Shown here: one piece after another, positions 1 to 10,424 of the stretch | How the letters are laid out: each line of letters opens with the position of its first letter | Position numbering within the stretch: position 1 is the stretch's first letter | NCBI RefSeq assembly: GCF_003054265.1 | Contig: NZ_QBKT01000003.1 | Location: 248,001 to 312,000, forward strand | Direction of reading: 5' to 3' | Length of the DNA: 64,000 nt | Source of the DNA: Kordia periserrulae | GTDB taxonomy: Bacteria > Bacteroidota > Bacteroidia > Flavobacteriales > Flavobacteriaceae | The notes under the pieces: generated by a model | Told to the model about the DNA's origin: nothing | Databases searched by the model: none | The model's input: the letters and a program-made list of their open reading frames with translations, nothing else | Position numbers and translations under genes: made by a program

Positions 1-677
1 ACAATTTGAATATCGACGATTTTAAAGAAATTGCACAAAATAATCGACTGGACATCATTGCCGCGAAAAAAACGCAAGAAGCCATCGAATTACAACTCAA
101 TTTAGCGCAAAATGACAAACAACCACAACTCGATTTAACGGGTTTTGTCAGTTATGGCGGAATGAATATGGGAAATGGTTTGGATAGAGCATTGGCTACT
201 TTTTCACGCAATGAAGGAAGAGATGTCGGTTTTGGACTGGGATTGCGTTTCTCCTTTCCTGTCAACAACAACTTGGCAAGAGGTAGATTCATTCAAAATG
301 AAGTGGCTTTCAAAGATCAAGAAATTGCAAATAAGAACTTGCAGCGAAACATAGATCTAAATGTGTCTATTGCAATGAACAACTTAGATAACAGTGTGTT
401 AATTCTTGAAAAAGCATTGGAATCACTCGAATTCTATCAAGAAGTATTCAACAATGAGCAAGTAAAATTTCAAAACGGACTCACAACACTGTTGAATCTT
501 ATCTTATTTCAAGAACGTTTAACCTTTGCACAACTCGATTATTTACAAGCGCAGCAACAATTTGCCAACGCAATCATCAACCTTCGATACGAAACCGGAA
601 CGCTGTTGTTAAAAAAGGACAACAGCACGGCAGTAAACATAAATAGAGAATTGTTTTACACAATTCCAAGCAATTAA
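1..677 (+). CDS. TolC-family outer membrane efflux protein, C-terminal part (cut by window edge)
   Basis: The reading frame is open to the left edge, so this is the last ~225 residues of a longer protein; the apparent TTG start at position 6 is internal. The sequence has the long amphipathic coiled-coil helices and short beta segments of the TolC/OEP fold, including a helix rich in Gln/Asn/Leu and a late segment with FQNGLTTLLN, the usual helix-turn of this family. TolC proteins form the outer membrane channel of type I secretion. It lies 23 bases upstream of a HlyD gene and two peptide exporters, so it most likely completes a tripartite export path for the NHLP peptides encoded downstream. 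Confidence 0.88.
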   Translation, partial: NLNIDDFKEIAQNNRLDIIAAKKTQEAIELQLNLAQNDKQPQLDLTGFVSYGGMNMGNGLDRALATFSRNEGRDVGFGLGLRFSFPVNNNLARGRFIQNEVAFKDQEIANKNLQRNIDLNVSIAMNNLDNSVLILEKALESLEFYQEVFNNEQVKFQNGLTTLLNLILFQERLTFAQLDYLQAQQQFANAIINLRYETGTLLLKKDNSTAVNINRELFYTIPSN

Positions 678-700
678 AAAAACACTAAAAACATAAAATC

Positions 701-1969
701 ATGGCAGCAGGATTTTTTAGAAAAGCAGCAGTTGAAAAACTCTCAACACCCGAAAAATTAGATCAGTTAATCAAAGTCACTAGCCCAAGAGGCTGGATAG
801 CATTGATAACGATTACACTCATTTTAGCAACTGGAATTATTTGGGCATTTTTTGGGAATGTAAAAACAAAGCTCAATGTCGTTGGTGTCCTATTGGGAGG
901 AGAAATTCATGAAGTAGTGGCAACTTCTCAAGGACAACTCATTAGTTTAAACGTCGCTATTGGCGATGTAGTCAACGAAGGCGATGTCATCGCAACGGTT
1001 GAGCAACCAGAATTATTTCAACAAATTGAAGAAGTAAAAGCGTCATTAGAAGAACGCAAATTTGATTTGCAACAATTGCTGTCGTTTGGAAATCAAGATA
1101 CGCGTTTGCAAAGCGAACTCATTCAGCAACAGCGTACCACAATCGTAATGCAAATTGAGTCTGAAAAGAAAAACTTAGAATTTCTACGAAATCAATTAGA
1201 CACCGAAAAAGGATTGTTGGCGCAAGGACTCATCACGCGTACGCAAGTAGTGAATACGGAGCAACAAATTGAAGCTTCTATCAATACGATAGAAAGTTTA
1301 AAAGGACAACAAGTACAAACATCGAGTCGAAAACTCAATCTCGGATTTGATTTGCAACAAAAAATAAACATGAGCAAACAGCGTATTGCAGAAACAGAAC
1401 GACAACTAAGCTATTTGCAAGAACGATACGATATCCAAACAAATATAAAAAGCGCATACACTGGCGAAGTCGTTGAATTGCTCACAGATGCAGGTGTGAT
1501 TGTGCGACAAGGAAGTCCGTTGTTCAAACTAAAAAATCAAAATCAACTGACGGCAGATACTAACAAACTACGCGGCGTCTTATACATTCCGTCACAAGAT
1601 GGTAAAAAAATCAAGGAAGGTATGGAAGCGCTTGTGGTTCCTTCAACAGTTCAGCCACAAGAATACGGTTTTATGAAAGGAAAAGTAACCTATGTATCGG
1701 ACTTTCCAATCACACAAAAAGGAATGATGATGACCGTTAAAAATGATCAATTAGTGCAAGGATTGTTGTCGCAAGGTGCCTTATTTGAAGTATATGTTGA
1801 ATTTGAAAAAGATGAAAACTCATACAGTGGTTTCAAATGGACATCTGCCAAAGGGCCAGAAATTGCCATCAATGAAGGAACTTCCTGTATGGGGAAAATT
1901 ACGGTAAAAAGTGAACCGCCAGCAGCAATTGTAGTACCTGCGTTGAAAAAATTCTTTGATCTCTATTAA
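701..1969 (+). CDS. NHLM-type HlyD family periplasmic adaptor
   Basis: A 422-residue membrane fusion protein. One N-terminal membrane helix lies at about residues 30-52, followed by a biotinyl/lipoyl-like beta segment, a coiled coil (~residues 110-250) and a second beta domain in which YTGEVVELL and the region around VRQGSPLF are typical. HlyD adaptors bridge an inner membrane ABC exporter and TolC. The order HlyD, C39-ABC, second ABC is that of the NHLM export systems (TIGR03794/03796/03797 families as I recall them). The ATG at 701 is followed immediately by a plausible cytoplasmic N-terminus. The 3' end is 13 bases before the next ATG at 1983, so the genes are probably co-transcribed. Confidence 0.9.
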   Translation: MAAGFFRKAAVEKLSTPEKLDQLIKVTSPRGWIALITITLILATGIIWAFFGNVKTKLNVVGVLLGGEIHEVVATSQGQLISLNVAIGDVVNEGDVIATVEQPELFQQIEEVKASLEERKFDLQQLLSFGNQDTRLQSELIQQQRTTIVMQIESEKKNLEFLRNQLDTEKGLLAQGLITRTQVVNTEQQIEASINTIESLKGQQVQTSSRKLNLGFDLQQKINMSKQRIAETERQLSYLQERYDIQTNIKSAYTGEVVELLTDAGVIVRQGSPLFKLKNQNQLTADTNKLRGVLYIPSQDGKKIKEGMEALVVPSTVQPQEYGFMKGKVTYVSDFPITQKGMMMTVKNDQLVQGLLSQGALFEVYVEFEKDENSYSGFKWTSAKGPEIAINEGTSCMGKITVKSEPPAAIVVPALKKFFDLY

Positions 1970-1982
1970 AAACCAACACACC

Positions 1983-4178
1983 ATGTTCGAAGTAAAAGAA
2001 GAAAAAAAGACAAAACTGCCAAAGCCAGTAAAAACGCCTACCGTTTTGCAAATGGAGGCAGTAGAATGTGGTGCGGCAGCATTAAGCATCATTTTAGGAT
2101 ATCACGGAAAATTTGTTCCGCTTGAAAAACTGCGAATTGCCTGCGGTGTATCGAGAGATGGATTGAAAGCATCCAACATTCTAAAAGCAGCACGTACCTT
2201 TGGTATGGAAGCCAAAGGATACGCAAAATCCATTGAAAAACTGAAAGAAGTAGAAATGCCTGCCATCATTTTTTGGAACTTCAATCACTTTCTAGTCATT
2301 GAAGGATTTACCAAAAACAAAGTATTTCTAAGCGATCCTGCACAAGGAAGATATCACGTAAGTCACGAAGAATTTGACGATGCTTTTACAGGAGTTGTGT
2401 TAACGTTCAAACCAACGGAAGAATTTGAAAAAGGAAACGAGAAAAAAAGCATGATGAGTTCGTTAGCGGCACGTGTGACGAATTCAAAAATGGCAATTAC
2501 GTATATCATTCTAGCGAGTCTATTTCTCGTCATTCCAGGATTGGTCATACCGTCGTTTACCAAAGTGTTTATCGATAAATATCTAGTCAATCAAATCTCA
2601 GAATTTGTCATGCCGCTATTGCTTGTCATGGGCGGAATCTTAGTGGTCAATTCTGTACTAGTCTATTTACAGCAATACTATCTCTTACGACTAGAAACGA
2701 AATTGGCACTTGCCTCTTCGAGTAAATTTCTCTGGCATGTTTTCCACTTGCCCATAGCTTTCTTTACGCAGCGCTACAGCGGAGAAATTGGTAACAGAGT
2801 CTCGCTCAACGATAAAGTAGCAAAACTGCTCAGTGGCGATTTGGCAAATGCCGTTTTAAATGTCATTGTAGTAGTCTTTTACGCAATGCTAATGTTTTCC
2901 TATGATGTCGTTTTAACGCTTATCGGAATCGGAATGGCAACCTTAAACATTGTTGCCTTACGCTATGTTTCAAGAGCGCGAAAGGATGGAAACAGACGAT
3001 TTATGAACGAAAGTGGAAAGCTATTAGGAACAACAACATCGGGAATAAGTATGATAGAAACCTTAAAAGCTTCTGGAAGAGAAAACGACTTTTTTACGAC
3101 GTGGACAGGATATTTGGCAAAAGTAATGAACGCACAACAAGAATTGGGTTGGTTGACGACGCGACTCAACATTATTCCACCGTTACTCATGTCACTAACC
3201 ACAACCATTGTACTAGGAACAGGCGCAATGCGCGTAATGGACGGAGAAATGACGCTGGGGATGTTGGTGGCGTTTCTATACTTGATGAATAATTTTATGG
3301 GACCTGTAAACCAACTCGTTACTACGGGAAGCATGTTGCAAGAAGTAGAAGGCGATATGGGACGTATTGATGATGTACTCAACTATGAAATTGCGAATGA
3401 ATTTAAGGAATATGATGAAGAAAAAGCAGCTATCAAAGAAAGTACACAACTCAACAAGCTGACGGGACATTTTGAAATGAAAAACATCACGTTTGGCTAC
3501 AATACGACCATGCCAGCATTAATCAACGATTTCAGTCTTACGCTAAAACCAGGAAGCAGAGTAGCCTTGGTTGGCGGATCGGGAAGTGGAAAATCGACTG
3601 TAGCACGAATCGCTTCTGGATTATACGAACCGTGGGAAGGCGAAATACGTTTTGATGGAAAACTGAGAAAAGATATTCCACGACATGTCATCACCGAATC
3701 GGTTGCGGTCATTGATCAAGAAGTGTTGATGTTTAAAGGAACCATTCAAGAAAATATTGCCTTTTGGGACACCAATATTCCTGAAAAGCACATCATTCAA
3801 TCGGCAAAAGATGCTGCCATTCACGATGTCATTGCGGCAAGAGCCAATGCGTACGACAGTGAAGTGTCTGAACGCGGCGCGAACTTTAGTGGTGGACAAC
3901 GTCAACGATTAGAAATTGCTCGTGCATTAGCGTTAAATCCTTCGTTCTTAATCATGGATGAAGCCACAAGTGCTTTGGATCCGAAATCGGAAAAAATCGT
4001 TATGGACAACATCAAAAAACGCGGTTGTACCTGTTTAATCGTAGCGCACAGATTGAGTACCATTATGGATTGTGATGAAATCATTGTCATGGAATTTGGA
4101 AAAATTGTAGAAAGAGGAACACATCAGGAGTTGCTCAACTTACAAGGAACGTATGCGAAACTAATCGATTCAAAATAA
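1983..4178 (+). CDS. NHLM peptidase-containing ABC exporter (C39 peptidase, permease, ATPase)
   Basis: A 731-residue exporter-protease. The N-terminal C39 peptidase (~residues 15-140) keeps the catalytic triad: Cys29 in VECGAA, His102 in NFNHF and Asp118 in SDPA. Six membrane helices follow, then an ATPase with Walker A GGSGSGKST (~531), signature FSGGQRQR (~636), Walker B LIMDEATSALD and switch AHRLST. Such proteins cut leader peptides after a double Gly while exporting the core. A TTG at 1956 would extend it into the upstream gene; ATG 1983 gives the usual short N-terminus and is preferred. The likely substrates are the five precursors at 10502-14666, all of which carry a Val-Ala-Gly-Gly site. 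Confidence 0.95.
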   Translation: MFEVKEEKKTKLPKPVKTPTVLQMEAVECGAAALSIILGYHGKFVPLEKLRIACGVSRDGLKASNILKAARTFGMEAKGYAKSIEKLKEVEMPAIIFWNFNHFLVIEGFTKNKVFLSDPAQGRYHVSHEEFDDAFTGVVLTFKPTEEFEKGNEKKSMMSSLAARVTNSKMAITYIILASLFLVIPGLVIPSFTKVFIDKYLVNQISEFVMPLLLVMGGILVVNSVLVYLQQYYLLRLETKLALASSSKFLWHVFHLPIAFFTQRYSGEIGNRVSLNDKVAKLLSGDLANAVLNVIVVVFYAMLMFSYDVVLTLIGIGMATLNIVALRYVSRARKDGNRRFMNESGKLLGTTTSGISMIETLKASGRENDFFTTWTGYLAKVMNAQQELGWLTTRLNIIPPLLMSLTTTIVLGTGAMRVMDGEMTLGMLVAFLYLMNNFMGPVNQLVTTGSMLQEVEGDMGRIDDVLNYEIANEFKEYDEEKAAIKESTQLNKLTGHFEMKNITFGYNTTMPALINDFSLTLKPGSRVALVGGSGSGKSTVARIASGLYEPWEGEIRFDGKLRKDIPRHVITESVAVIDQEVLMFKGTIQENIAFWDTNIPEKHIIQSAKDAAIHDVIAARANAYDSEVSERGANFSGGQRQRLEIARALALNPSFLIMDEATSALDPKSEKIVMDNIKKRGCTCLIVAHRLSTIMDCDEIIVMEFGKIVERGTHQELLNLQGTYAKLIDSK

Positions 4179-4184
4179 TTTGAT

Positions 4185-7097
4185 ATGTCTGAAAATAAAA
4201 AAATAAGATTGGAAGCCAATCATTCGCTAATTCTTAGGGAACACGATCGTTTTTGGATGATTACATCTGGAGAAGTAGATGTTTTTTATGCAGACATTGA
4301 CGAAAATGGAGAATATGCGAGTGCATTGCGCTATCTGTACAGTGCTAAAGCAGGCGAATTGTTGTTCAGTTTAATTTCTTCTCAAGAAAACGAACAAAAC
4401 ATCAAGCTGCTGATTGTAAGCAAAGGCGCTTCGCTCATTTCAATCAACAAAAACAAACTGCTCGATGTAGACACCATTTTTCTCAAAAGCATGATAGAAA
4501 AATGGATTCTAAAAACTGCCTACAGAATACAGCAAGTAAACACTCCACGACTGTACACAGCGTTGAATCCTTCTGAAACAATTCCGTTAAAGCAAGACGC
4601 AATGGCTTTTCCAACCAAAGGATTGGCTTGGTGCACGGTTGTCAAAGGAAAAGCAAGCAAATACGCAGTAGATACGGAAATCAATACCGAAACTGAATTT
4701 AATTTTCCTTTTGCTGTATCGGGCAGTTTGTGGCTCAAATCGCAAAGTAAAGACTGCGAAATCAAAGTCATCAGTACACGACAAGCGTTCAAGGATGAAA
4801 TATTCTTCATGCTTTCGCTGAATGATTTACAAGACCATCTCTATCAAAAACTTATCAAAAACTACGAGCGTCTTATTGCGGAAGAGCAACAACGGATTGA
4901 AGAGAAAGTAACTTCGGAATCCGAGAATCTTACCAAAACACTTGATCAGCTCCGTACAATTGTTGTGGGGAAACAAGATAAAAAAGTAGTGGTATCGTTT
5001 GACGACCAAAAAATAAATAGCGACTTATTCACGACGTGTCAACTTATTGGAAACGAGATTGGTTTCAAGTTTGAAGCACCAAAATACATGGAATCGTACC
5101 AAAACAGTACGACCAACCAATTATACGCCATTGCGCAATCGTCAAAAGTACGTGTTCGAAAAATCATATTACGCGGTACATGGTGGAAAGAAGAAAACGG
5201 CCATTTGTTAGCATTTTACAAAGAAGACAAGCGTCCTGTAGCACTCATTCAAGATTCTTCTTATAGCTATCTTTTAAAAGATGTCACTACTGGAGAAGCC
5301 ATAAAAGTAAACCACGAAATTGCGGACCAGTTAGAACCTATCTGTTACATGTTTTTCTATGGTTTTGGCGAAATCATGACATCCATCAAAAAAATTGGAA
5401 ACTTTGCAGCACAAGGCATCAAAAAAGATGCAAAATATCTCTTACTGGCTGCCTTTGCGGGAAGTATCATCGGATTGCTAATTCCAATCTTATCAGGTGT
5501 CATGTTTGATGATGTCATTCCTTCGGCGGACAAATCCTTGCATTTTGAAATATTCGCCATCATGCTCATGTTAGGCTTGGTAACTGCAGGATTACAGTTG
5601 GTTCAAGGTGTGTTGCAACTGCGTGTTGAAACCAAATCGAGTATCAATTTGCAAGCAGGAGTCATGGATCATCTCTTGCGATTGCCAGTAACGTTCTACA
5701 AAAAATATTCTGCGGGTGATTTAACCAACAGAGCATTAAGTATCAACGGAATACGTCAAGTGCTTTCCAATACGGTGATGACAGCGGTATTGAGCGGTGC
5801 ATTTTCTTTTGTCAATCTAGTTTTACTCTTTTACTACGAACCAAGTTTAGCGTGGATTGGTGTCGGACTGGCAGTATTGGCGGTGATTTTTATGACGGTA
5901 ATTGGTTGGAAAAAACTAAAATACGATCGCCAAATATCAGATGTACAAGGAGATTTGCAAGGGTTTTTATTCGAATTCCTTTCGGGAATCACCAAAATAC
6001 GCATCACAGGTGGCGAAAAAAGAGTCTTTACCTTGTGGGCACAAAAATTTGCCAAACTCAAACAACTAGGATTCAGTTCTGGAAGCTATCAAAACTTTGT
6101 GGAAGTCTTTAACAGTTCCTATCCACTCTTCACCAGCATATTTTTCTTTGCGTTCATCTATTACACCGTAACCAATGCCGCAGTCGTAGGAACCATGATT
6201 TCTGTGGGAGCTTTTATGGCGTTTATCAGTGCGTTCAATCAATTTTTGACAGATTGTTTAAAAATGAGCATGGCGTTAATCACTTCGTTAAACATCATCA
6301 CGCTATACGAACGTGTAAAGCCAATTTTAGAGGAAATTCCAGAATCTTCCGAGCAAAGTACCGATCCAGGAGAACTCATTGGAGAAATTGAAATGAATGC
6401 AGTATCCTTCCGTTATCACGCAGAACAACCACTCATTCTAAAAGATGTTTCTTTCAAAATAAAACCGGGACAAATGGTGGCTTTCGTAGGAACTTCAGGT
6501 TCGGGGAAATCAACCATCATGCGCTTATTGCTAGGTTTTGAATCGCCAGAAGTTGGCTCAATCTACTATGACGGAGACGCGTACGATTCTATGAATAAAG
6601 ACTTGGTACGACGACAAATTGGTGTGGTATTGCAAAATGGTGCATTGATGTCGGGAAGTATTTATAAAAACATTGTTGGAAACTCCGAATTAACCCTAGA
6701 AGATGCTTGGGAAGCCGCACGAATGGCAGGCATGGAAGAAGACATCAAGCAAATGCCTATGGAAATGCATACGGTAATTAGCGAAGGTGCAGGAACATTT
6801 TCGGGCGGACAACGACAACGATTAATGATTGCACGTGCCATTGTTCACAAACCAAGATTGCTCTTTATGGACGAAGCAACAAGTGCTTTGGACAACAGAA
6901 CGCAAAACATTGTTTCGGAAAGTCTCGATAAATTACAAGCAACCCGAATCGTGATTGCGCACCGATTGAGTACGGTAAAAAATGCAGACTGTATTTACGT
7001 ACTAGACAAAGGAACCATTGTAGAATCAGGAACGTATGAAGAATTGATGGAGCAAAATGGAGTATTTACCAGTTTAGCCAAACGTCAAATCGCCTAA
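4185..7097 (+). CDS. NHLM second ABC exporter with cNMP-binding-like N-terminus
   Basis: A 970-residue protein with no C39 peptidase. Residues ~1-350 form a large cytoplasmic region; its start (WMITSGEVDVF, then GELLFSLIS) resembles the beta-roll of cyclic-nucleotide-binding or cupin-like domains, though I do not see the full phosphate-binding cassette. A helical coiled segment, six membrane helices (~410-700) and an ATPase follow, with Walker A GTSGSGKST (~769), signature FSGGQRQR, Walker B LLFMDEATSALD and AHRLST. This matches the NHLM 'ABC2' type that pairs with the C39-bearing transporter. It begins 6 bases after the upstream stop. The two ATPase subunits may form a heterodimer. A cNMP-like domain beside two nucleotide cyclase genes is notable. 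Confidence 0.92.
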   Translation: MSENKKIRLEANHSLILREHDRFWMITSGEVDVFYADIDENGEYASALRYLYSAKAGELLFSLISSQENEQNIKLLIVSKGASLISINKNKLLDVDTIFLKSMIEKWILKTAYRIQQVNTPRLYTALNPSETIPLKQDAMAFPTKGLAWCTVVKGKASKYAVDTEINTETEFNFPFAVSGSLWLKSQSKDCEIKVISTRQAFKDEIFFMLSLNDLQDHLYQKLIKNYERLIAEEQQRIEEKVTSESENLTKTLDQLRTIVVGKQDKKVVVSFDDQKINSDLFTTCQLIGNEIGFKFEAPKYMESYQNSTTNQLYAIAQSSKVRVRKIILRGTWWKEENGHLLAFYKEDKRPVALIQDSSYSYLLKDVTTGEAIKVNHEIADQLEPICYMFFYGFGEIMTSIKKIGNFAAQGIKKDAKYLLLAAFAGSIIGLLIPILSGVMFDDVIPSADKSLHFEIFAIMLMLGLVTAGLQLVQGVLQLRVETKSSINLQAGVMDHLLRLPVTFYKKYSAGDLTNRALSINGIRQVLSNTVMTAVLSGAFSFVNLVLLFYYEPSLAWIGVGLAVLAVIFMTVIGWKKLKYDRQISDVQGDLQGFLFEFLSGITKIRITGGEKRVFTLWAQKFAKLKQLGFSSGSYQNFVEVFNSSYPLFTSIFFFAFIYYTVTNAAVVGTMISVGAFMAFISAFNQFLTDCLKMSMALITSLNIITLYERVKPILEEIPESSEQSTDPGELIGEIEMNAVSFRYHAEQPLILKDVSFKIKPGQMVAFVGTSGSGKSTIMRLLLGFESPEVGSIYYDGDAYDSMNKDLVRRQIGVVLQNGALMSGSIYKNIVGNSELTLEDAWEAARMAGMEEDIKQMPMEMHTVISEGAGTFSGGQRQRLMIARAIVHKPRLLFMDEATSALDNRTQNIVSESLDKLQATRIVIAHRLSTVKNADCIYVLDKGTIVESGTYEELMEQNGVFTSLAKRQIA

Positions 7098-7106
7098 AGA
7101 AAACGA

Positions 7107-8294
7107 ATGAATGAGCAGGAAAAACATGAGTTTTTAGAGAAGATAGTTCATAGCAAAGAAGCTACTGAGCAACTATTATCGTATTGTGAAAACAAGTTTA
7201 TTCCAGCAAAAACAAAAGTAGCAACGCCTGATAGTTATTTAGAAACTTGGGAAGCGTATGTTGCGGAAGCTTCGGAAAAAGGGGTTATTTCAACACTCAA
7301 AAAATACATTCCGCAGTTGCAATTTCCAGTAGAAAAGAACATATCCAGTTCAGAAGTTTACAAAAATGCAACTTTACGTGGAAGAGTAGTGGAGAGCGAT
7401 AAAAAATTGCAACTAAGAAACCCAGAACGTATTGCATTAGAACTCTATAAAACACCATTGATAGGAAAAGTGCCTGTCATGACGGTTTCAAACAAAGACG
7501 ATTTTTATACAATTTGCTGTGCATTGGGAAACAAAAACGAGCCGAAAGAGTTGCCCAAATCTATGGGCGCTTTGTTCATCAACGGATTGAACAATTGGCA
7601 TCGTATTAAAAAATTACAAACTCAATGGCAAGCGCAGCATCCGTACGGGAATTGGAATGAGGAATTCAAAAAAAACATCCTACCAAATCCTCATCTGTAC
7701 AAAGACAAATTGATTGTATTGAGTATAAGCAATTATAGCAACGTATCGCATACCGTAGTTGGAAAAAGTGAAACAGATTGGCAAAAAATATCTGTTGCGA
7801 TTCGGAAAGAACATGAATGTGCGCATCTTTTTACGTTGCAACAATACGGAACCATGGCAAACAATATGCACGATGAACTCATTGCAGATTATGCAGGTAT
7901 TACAAAAGCGTTAGGTTACTATAACAAAGATTGGTTCTTGCAATTCATCGGATTGGAAAACTATCCAGCTTACAGAAAAGGTGGACGATTGGAAAATTAT
8001 CAAGAACCTGTGCAACTATCGACAGCTGCTTTGAAAGGATTGCAACATATTATAAAAAATGCCGCAACCGCAATTGAAAAATTTGATCATTCACTCGGTA
8101 ACAATACAACAGACGAAGAACGAATGCGCAGAATTCAAACACTTTGCGAAGTCGATTTGCTAACGATGGCTTCGGTAAAAGGCGAACAACAACTTATAGA
8201 AACATATAATACTAGTAGGATATCCCCGTATCATGGTAAAGAAAAGCGAAAAAATAATCACAGAAGTCAACGCTATTCTCCAACAAATCTCTGA
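7107..8294 (+). CDS. Putative gluzincin-like metallopeptidase in the NHLP locus
   Basis: A 395-residue protein without signal peptide or membrane helix. I do not recognise the family, but residues 236-240 are HECAH, a HExxH zinc motif. At residue 257 a DELIADYAG segment gives E-xxx-D, the spacing of the second motif of gluzincin proteases (third zinc ligand Glu plus a supporting Asp). This is motif evidence only. It starts 9 bases after the exporter gene, so it belongs to the same transcript. Its 3' end overlaps the next gene by 62 bases in another frame; the last ~20 residues are basic and low-complexity, so the C-terminus could be extended by an old frameshift. Possible roles are follow-up proteolysis of exported peptides or immunity; neither is shown. 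Confidence 0.7.
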   Translation: MNEQEKHEFLEKIVHSKEATEQLLSYCENKFIPAKTKVATPDSYLETWEAYVAEASEKGVISTLKKYIPQLQFPVEKNISSSEVYKNATLRGRVVESDKKLQLRNPERIALELYKTPLIGKVPVMTVSNKDDFYTICCALGNKNEPKELPKSMGALFINGLNNWHRIKKLQTQWQAQHPYGNWNEEFKKNILPNPHLYKDKLIVLSISNYSNVSHTVVGKSETDWQKISVAIRKEHECAHLFTLQQYGTMANNMHDELIADYAGITKALGYYNKDWFLQFIGLENYPAYRKGGRLENYQEPVQLSTAALKGLQHIIKNAATAIEKFDHSLGNNTTDEERMRRIQTLCEVDLLTMASVKGEQQLIETYNTSRISPYHGKEKRKNNHRSQRYSPTNL

Positions 8295-10377
8295 CACCGT
8301 ACAAGCCGAAAGAAGTACTTTTTTCTTGTACAACAAGCAAAACGCTACGCTAGAGAGTTTGGTAGCGCAAGGCGTAAAACACATCATCATCAGCGTTCCT
8401 GTTGGAAAAGGCGTGGTTGGAACGATGTTTCAACAGCAAAAAGTAATTGTTGAAAATAACGTGCAACAAAGTGCAATTTTTGATGCTTCGTATGATGCAC
8501 AATGGCACTTTGAAACAAAATCTACCGTATGTGTTCCCGTTGTCAATACTGATGGAAAACCGATTGGTGCCTTGCAATGTTTGAATAAAATTGACGGAAC
8601 ATTCATGGAAAATGATGTCAAAATTTTAGAGAGTTTTGCGTCGGCAATTGCGTTGATTGTTAAGAATAGCAAGCTGTATTTGGCAAGTGAGCACATCAAA
8701 AATAACTTTTCAACCTTATTGGAAGTTTTTAAAGCGGTTTCTTCAGAATTAAATCTAAACAAACTCATTCAAGTGGTGATGAACAAAGCGGCTGAAATCA
8801 CCAAAGCCGATCGCAGTTCGTTGTTTTTAGTAGATGAAACTACGGGCGAATTGTGGACCGTTTTCGCGAAAGGACTCAAAAATACAACCGTTCGCACCAA
8901 AAAAGGAATCGTGGCGCATGTTGCCAAAACCCAAGAACCACTTATAGTGAACAATCCGTACGAGCATCCGCTTTTCAATCCGGAAGTAGATAAAAAAACA
9001 AACTATCATACCAAATCAATTTTGAGCGTTCCTGTGTTTAATGCCAATAATAAAGTGTTGGGCGTGATTCAAGCGATTAATAAACGTGGAAATAATTTTA
9101 ATGAAGACGATTTGGACATTCTCAAAGGATTTGCCAGTCAAATACGTATCGCCATTGAAAATGCAAAACTTTTTGATCAGATTCAAGGAATGAAAAATCA
9201 CTTAAACATTTTGGTACAAAATCTTGATACAGGAATCGTCACGGTAAATCAACAATTACACATCAACACAGTGAATGAAACGTTTTACCGCATGTTCGGT
9301 GTGAAAAAAAACACAAAACTCACAAACAGATCCATCCAAAAAATTGTCAAAAGATTGCAGCCACTATTTTCGCATTGTGAAGAAACGATTGCTACAGGAA
9401 CGAAAAACTATCAGGAAGATTTAAAAATTAAAGTGACGCCTGAAAAAACGGTCACGGTCAATCTGAGTGTGTTGCCTATGCAAGATGCGAAAGAAAATAT
9501 CATTGGTGCGATTGTGGTTTTTAACGATGTTTCACAAGAAAAGCGCATTCAGTCAAATCTCAGTCGCTACATTCCGCAACATTTGGTAAAACAAGTGATG
9601 CATCACGATAACTTGTCACTTTTGCAAGGTAATTTTTCAAAGTGTAGCATTTTATTTTCAGACATTCGAAATTTTACAACACTTACGGAAGAATTTGGCG
9701 CCATTCAAATTGTAGCATTGCTCAACAATTATTTTGAGGCAATGCTGACTTCTGTTCATAAGTACAACGGAATTCTCGACAAATACATCGGCGACGCCAT
9801 TATGACGGTTTTCGGCGTGCCGTATGCAAATATTACCGATGCAAAAAATGCCGTGAATTGTGCGTTGGATATGTTTGAAAGTCTTGCCGATTTAAACAAA
9901 AAAAGCACCTCGTTGCCACAACTCAATATTGGTATCGGAATTAGTACAGGAAATGTAGTTTCAGGAAATATCGGTTCAGAAAAGCGCTTTGAATATACGG
10001 TAATTGGGGATTCTGTCAATCTTGCTGCGCGACTCGAAAGCGCTACCAAAACCTATAAAGTAGACATGCTTATCTGTGAAGAAACGTATAATGAAGTCAA
10101 AAATGATTTTCACTGTAGAGAAATCGATACTATGATGGTCAAAGGCAAATTAACGCCAGTGAAAATATTTTCAGTCATTGCTAAAAAAACGATTTCACTT
10201 AGCGATTCACAAAAAGAATTTCTTCAATACTACGCTAAAGGCTTACAAGAATACCGACGTAAAAATTATGAAAAGGCAAGCATTTATTTTGTTGATGCCA
10301 ATGACATTATACCGTCGGACGGACCTACCAAATTATTCTTAAAAAGATGTAGAAAGCACACACGTGTAGTACAGTAA
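8233..10377 (+). CDS. GAF-GAF-PAS-like class III adenylate/guanylate cyclase
   Basis: A 714-residue soluble signalling protein. Two GAF domains (~5-150 and ~165-315) are followed by a PAS-like domain (~320-435), a class III cyclase catalytic domain (~465-650) and a helical C-terminal tail. Metal-binding Asp477 (FSDIRNF) and Asp521 (YIGDAIM) are present, as are Lys517 and Thr589 at the purine-recognition positions and the transition-state pair Asn596/Arg600 (VNLAAR). A Lys/Thr pair is found in bacterial adenylate cyclases of the CyaC type, so cAMP is the likelier product. It overlaps the metallopeptidase gene by 62 bases, which suggests coupling. GAF domains may sense a small ligand or the product. 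Confidence 0.9.
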   Translation: MVKKSEKIITEVNAILQQISDTVQAERSTFFLYNKQNATLESLVAQGVKHIIISVPVGKGVVGTMFQQQKVIVENNVQQSAIFDASYDAQWHFETKSTVCVPVVNTDGKPIGALQCLNKIDGTFMENDVKILESFASAIALIVKNSKLYLASEHIKNNFSTLLEVFKAVSSELNLNKLIQVVMNKAAEITKADRSSLFLVDETTGELWTVFAKGLKNTTVRTKKGIVAHVAKTQEPLIVNNPYEHPLFNPEVDKKTNYHTKSILSVPVFNANNKVLGVIQAINKRGNNFNEDDLDILKGFASQIRIAIENAKLFDQIQGMKNHLNILVQNLDTGIVTVNQQLHINTVNETFYRMFGVKKNTKLTNRSIQKIVKRLQPLFSHCEETIATGTKNYQEDLKIKVTPEKTVTVNLSVLPMQDAKENIIGAIVVFNDVSQEKRIQSNLSRYIPQHLVKQVMHHDNLSLLQGNFSKCSILFSDIRNFTTLTEEFGAIQIVALLNNYFEAMLTSVHKYNGILDKYIGDAIMTVFGVPYANITDAKNAVNCALDMFESLADLNKKSTSLPQLNIGIGISTGNVVSGNIGSEKRFEYTVIGDSVNLAARLESATKTYKVDMLICEETYNEVKNDFHCREIDTMMVKGKLTPVKIFSVIAKKTISLSDSQKEFLQYYAKGLQEYRRKNYEKASIYFVDANDIIPSDGPTKLFLKRCRKHTRVVQ

Positions 10378-10424
10378 CTAACACTCCCAAAAGCGGATAG
10401 ATTTCTCGAAAAAAGCATTTTTAT

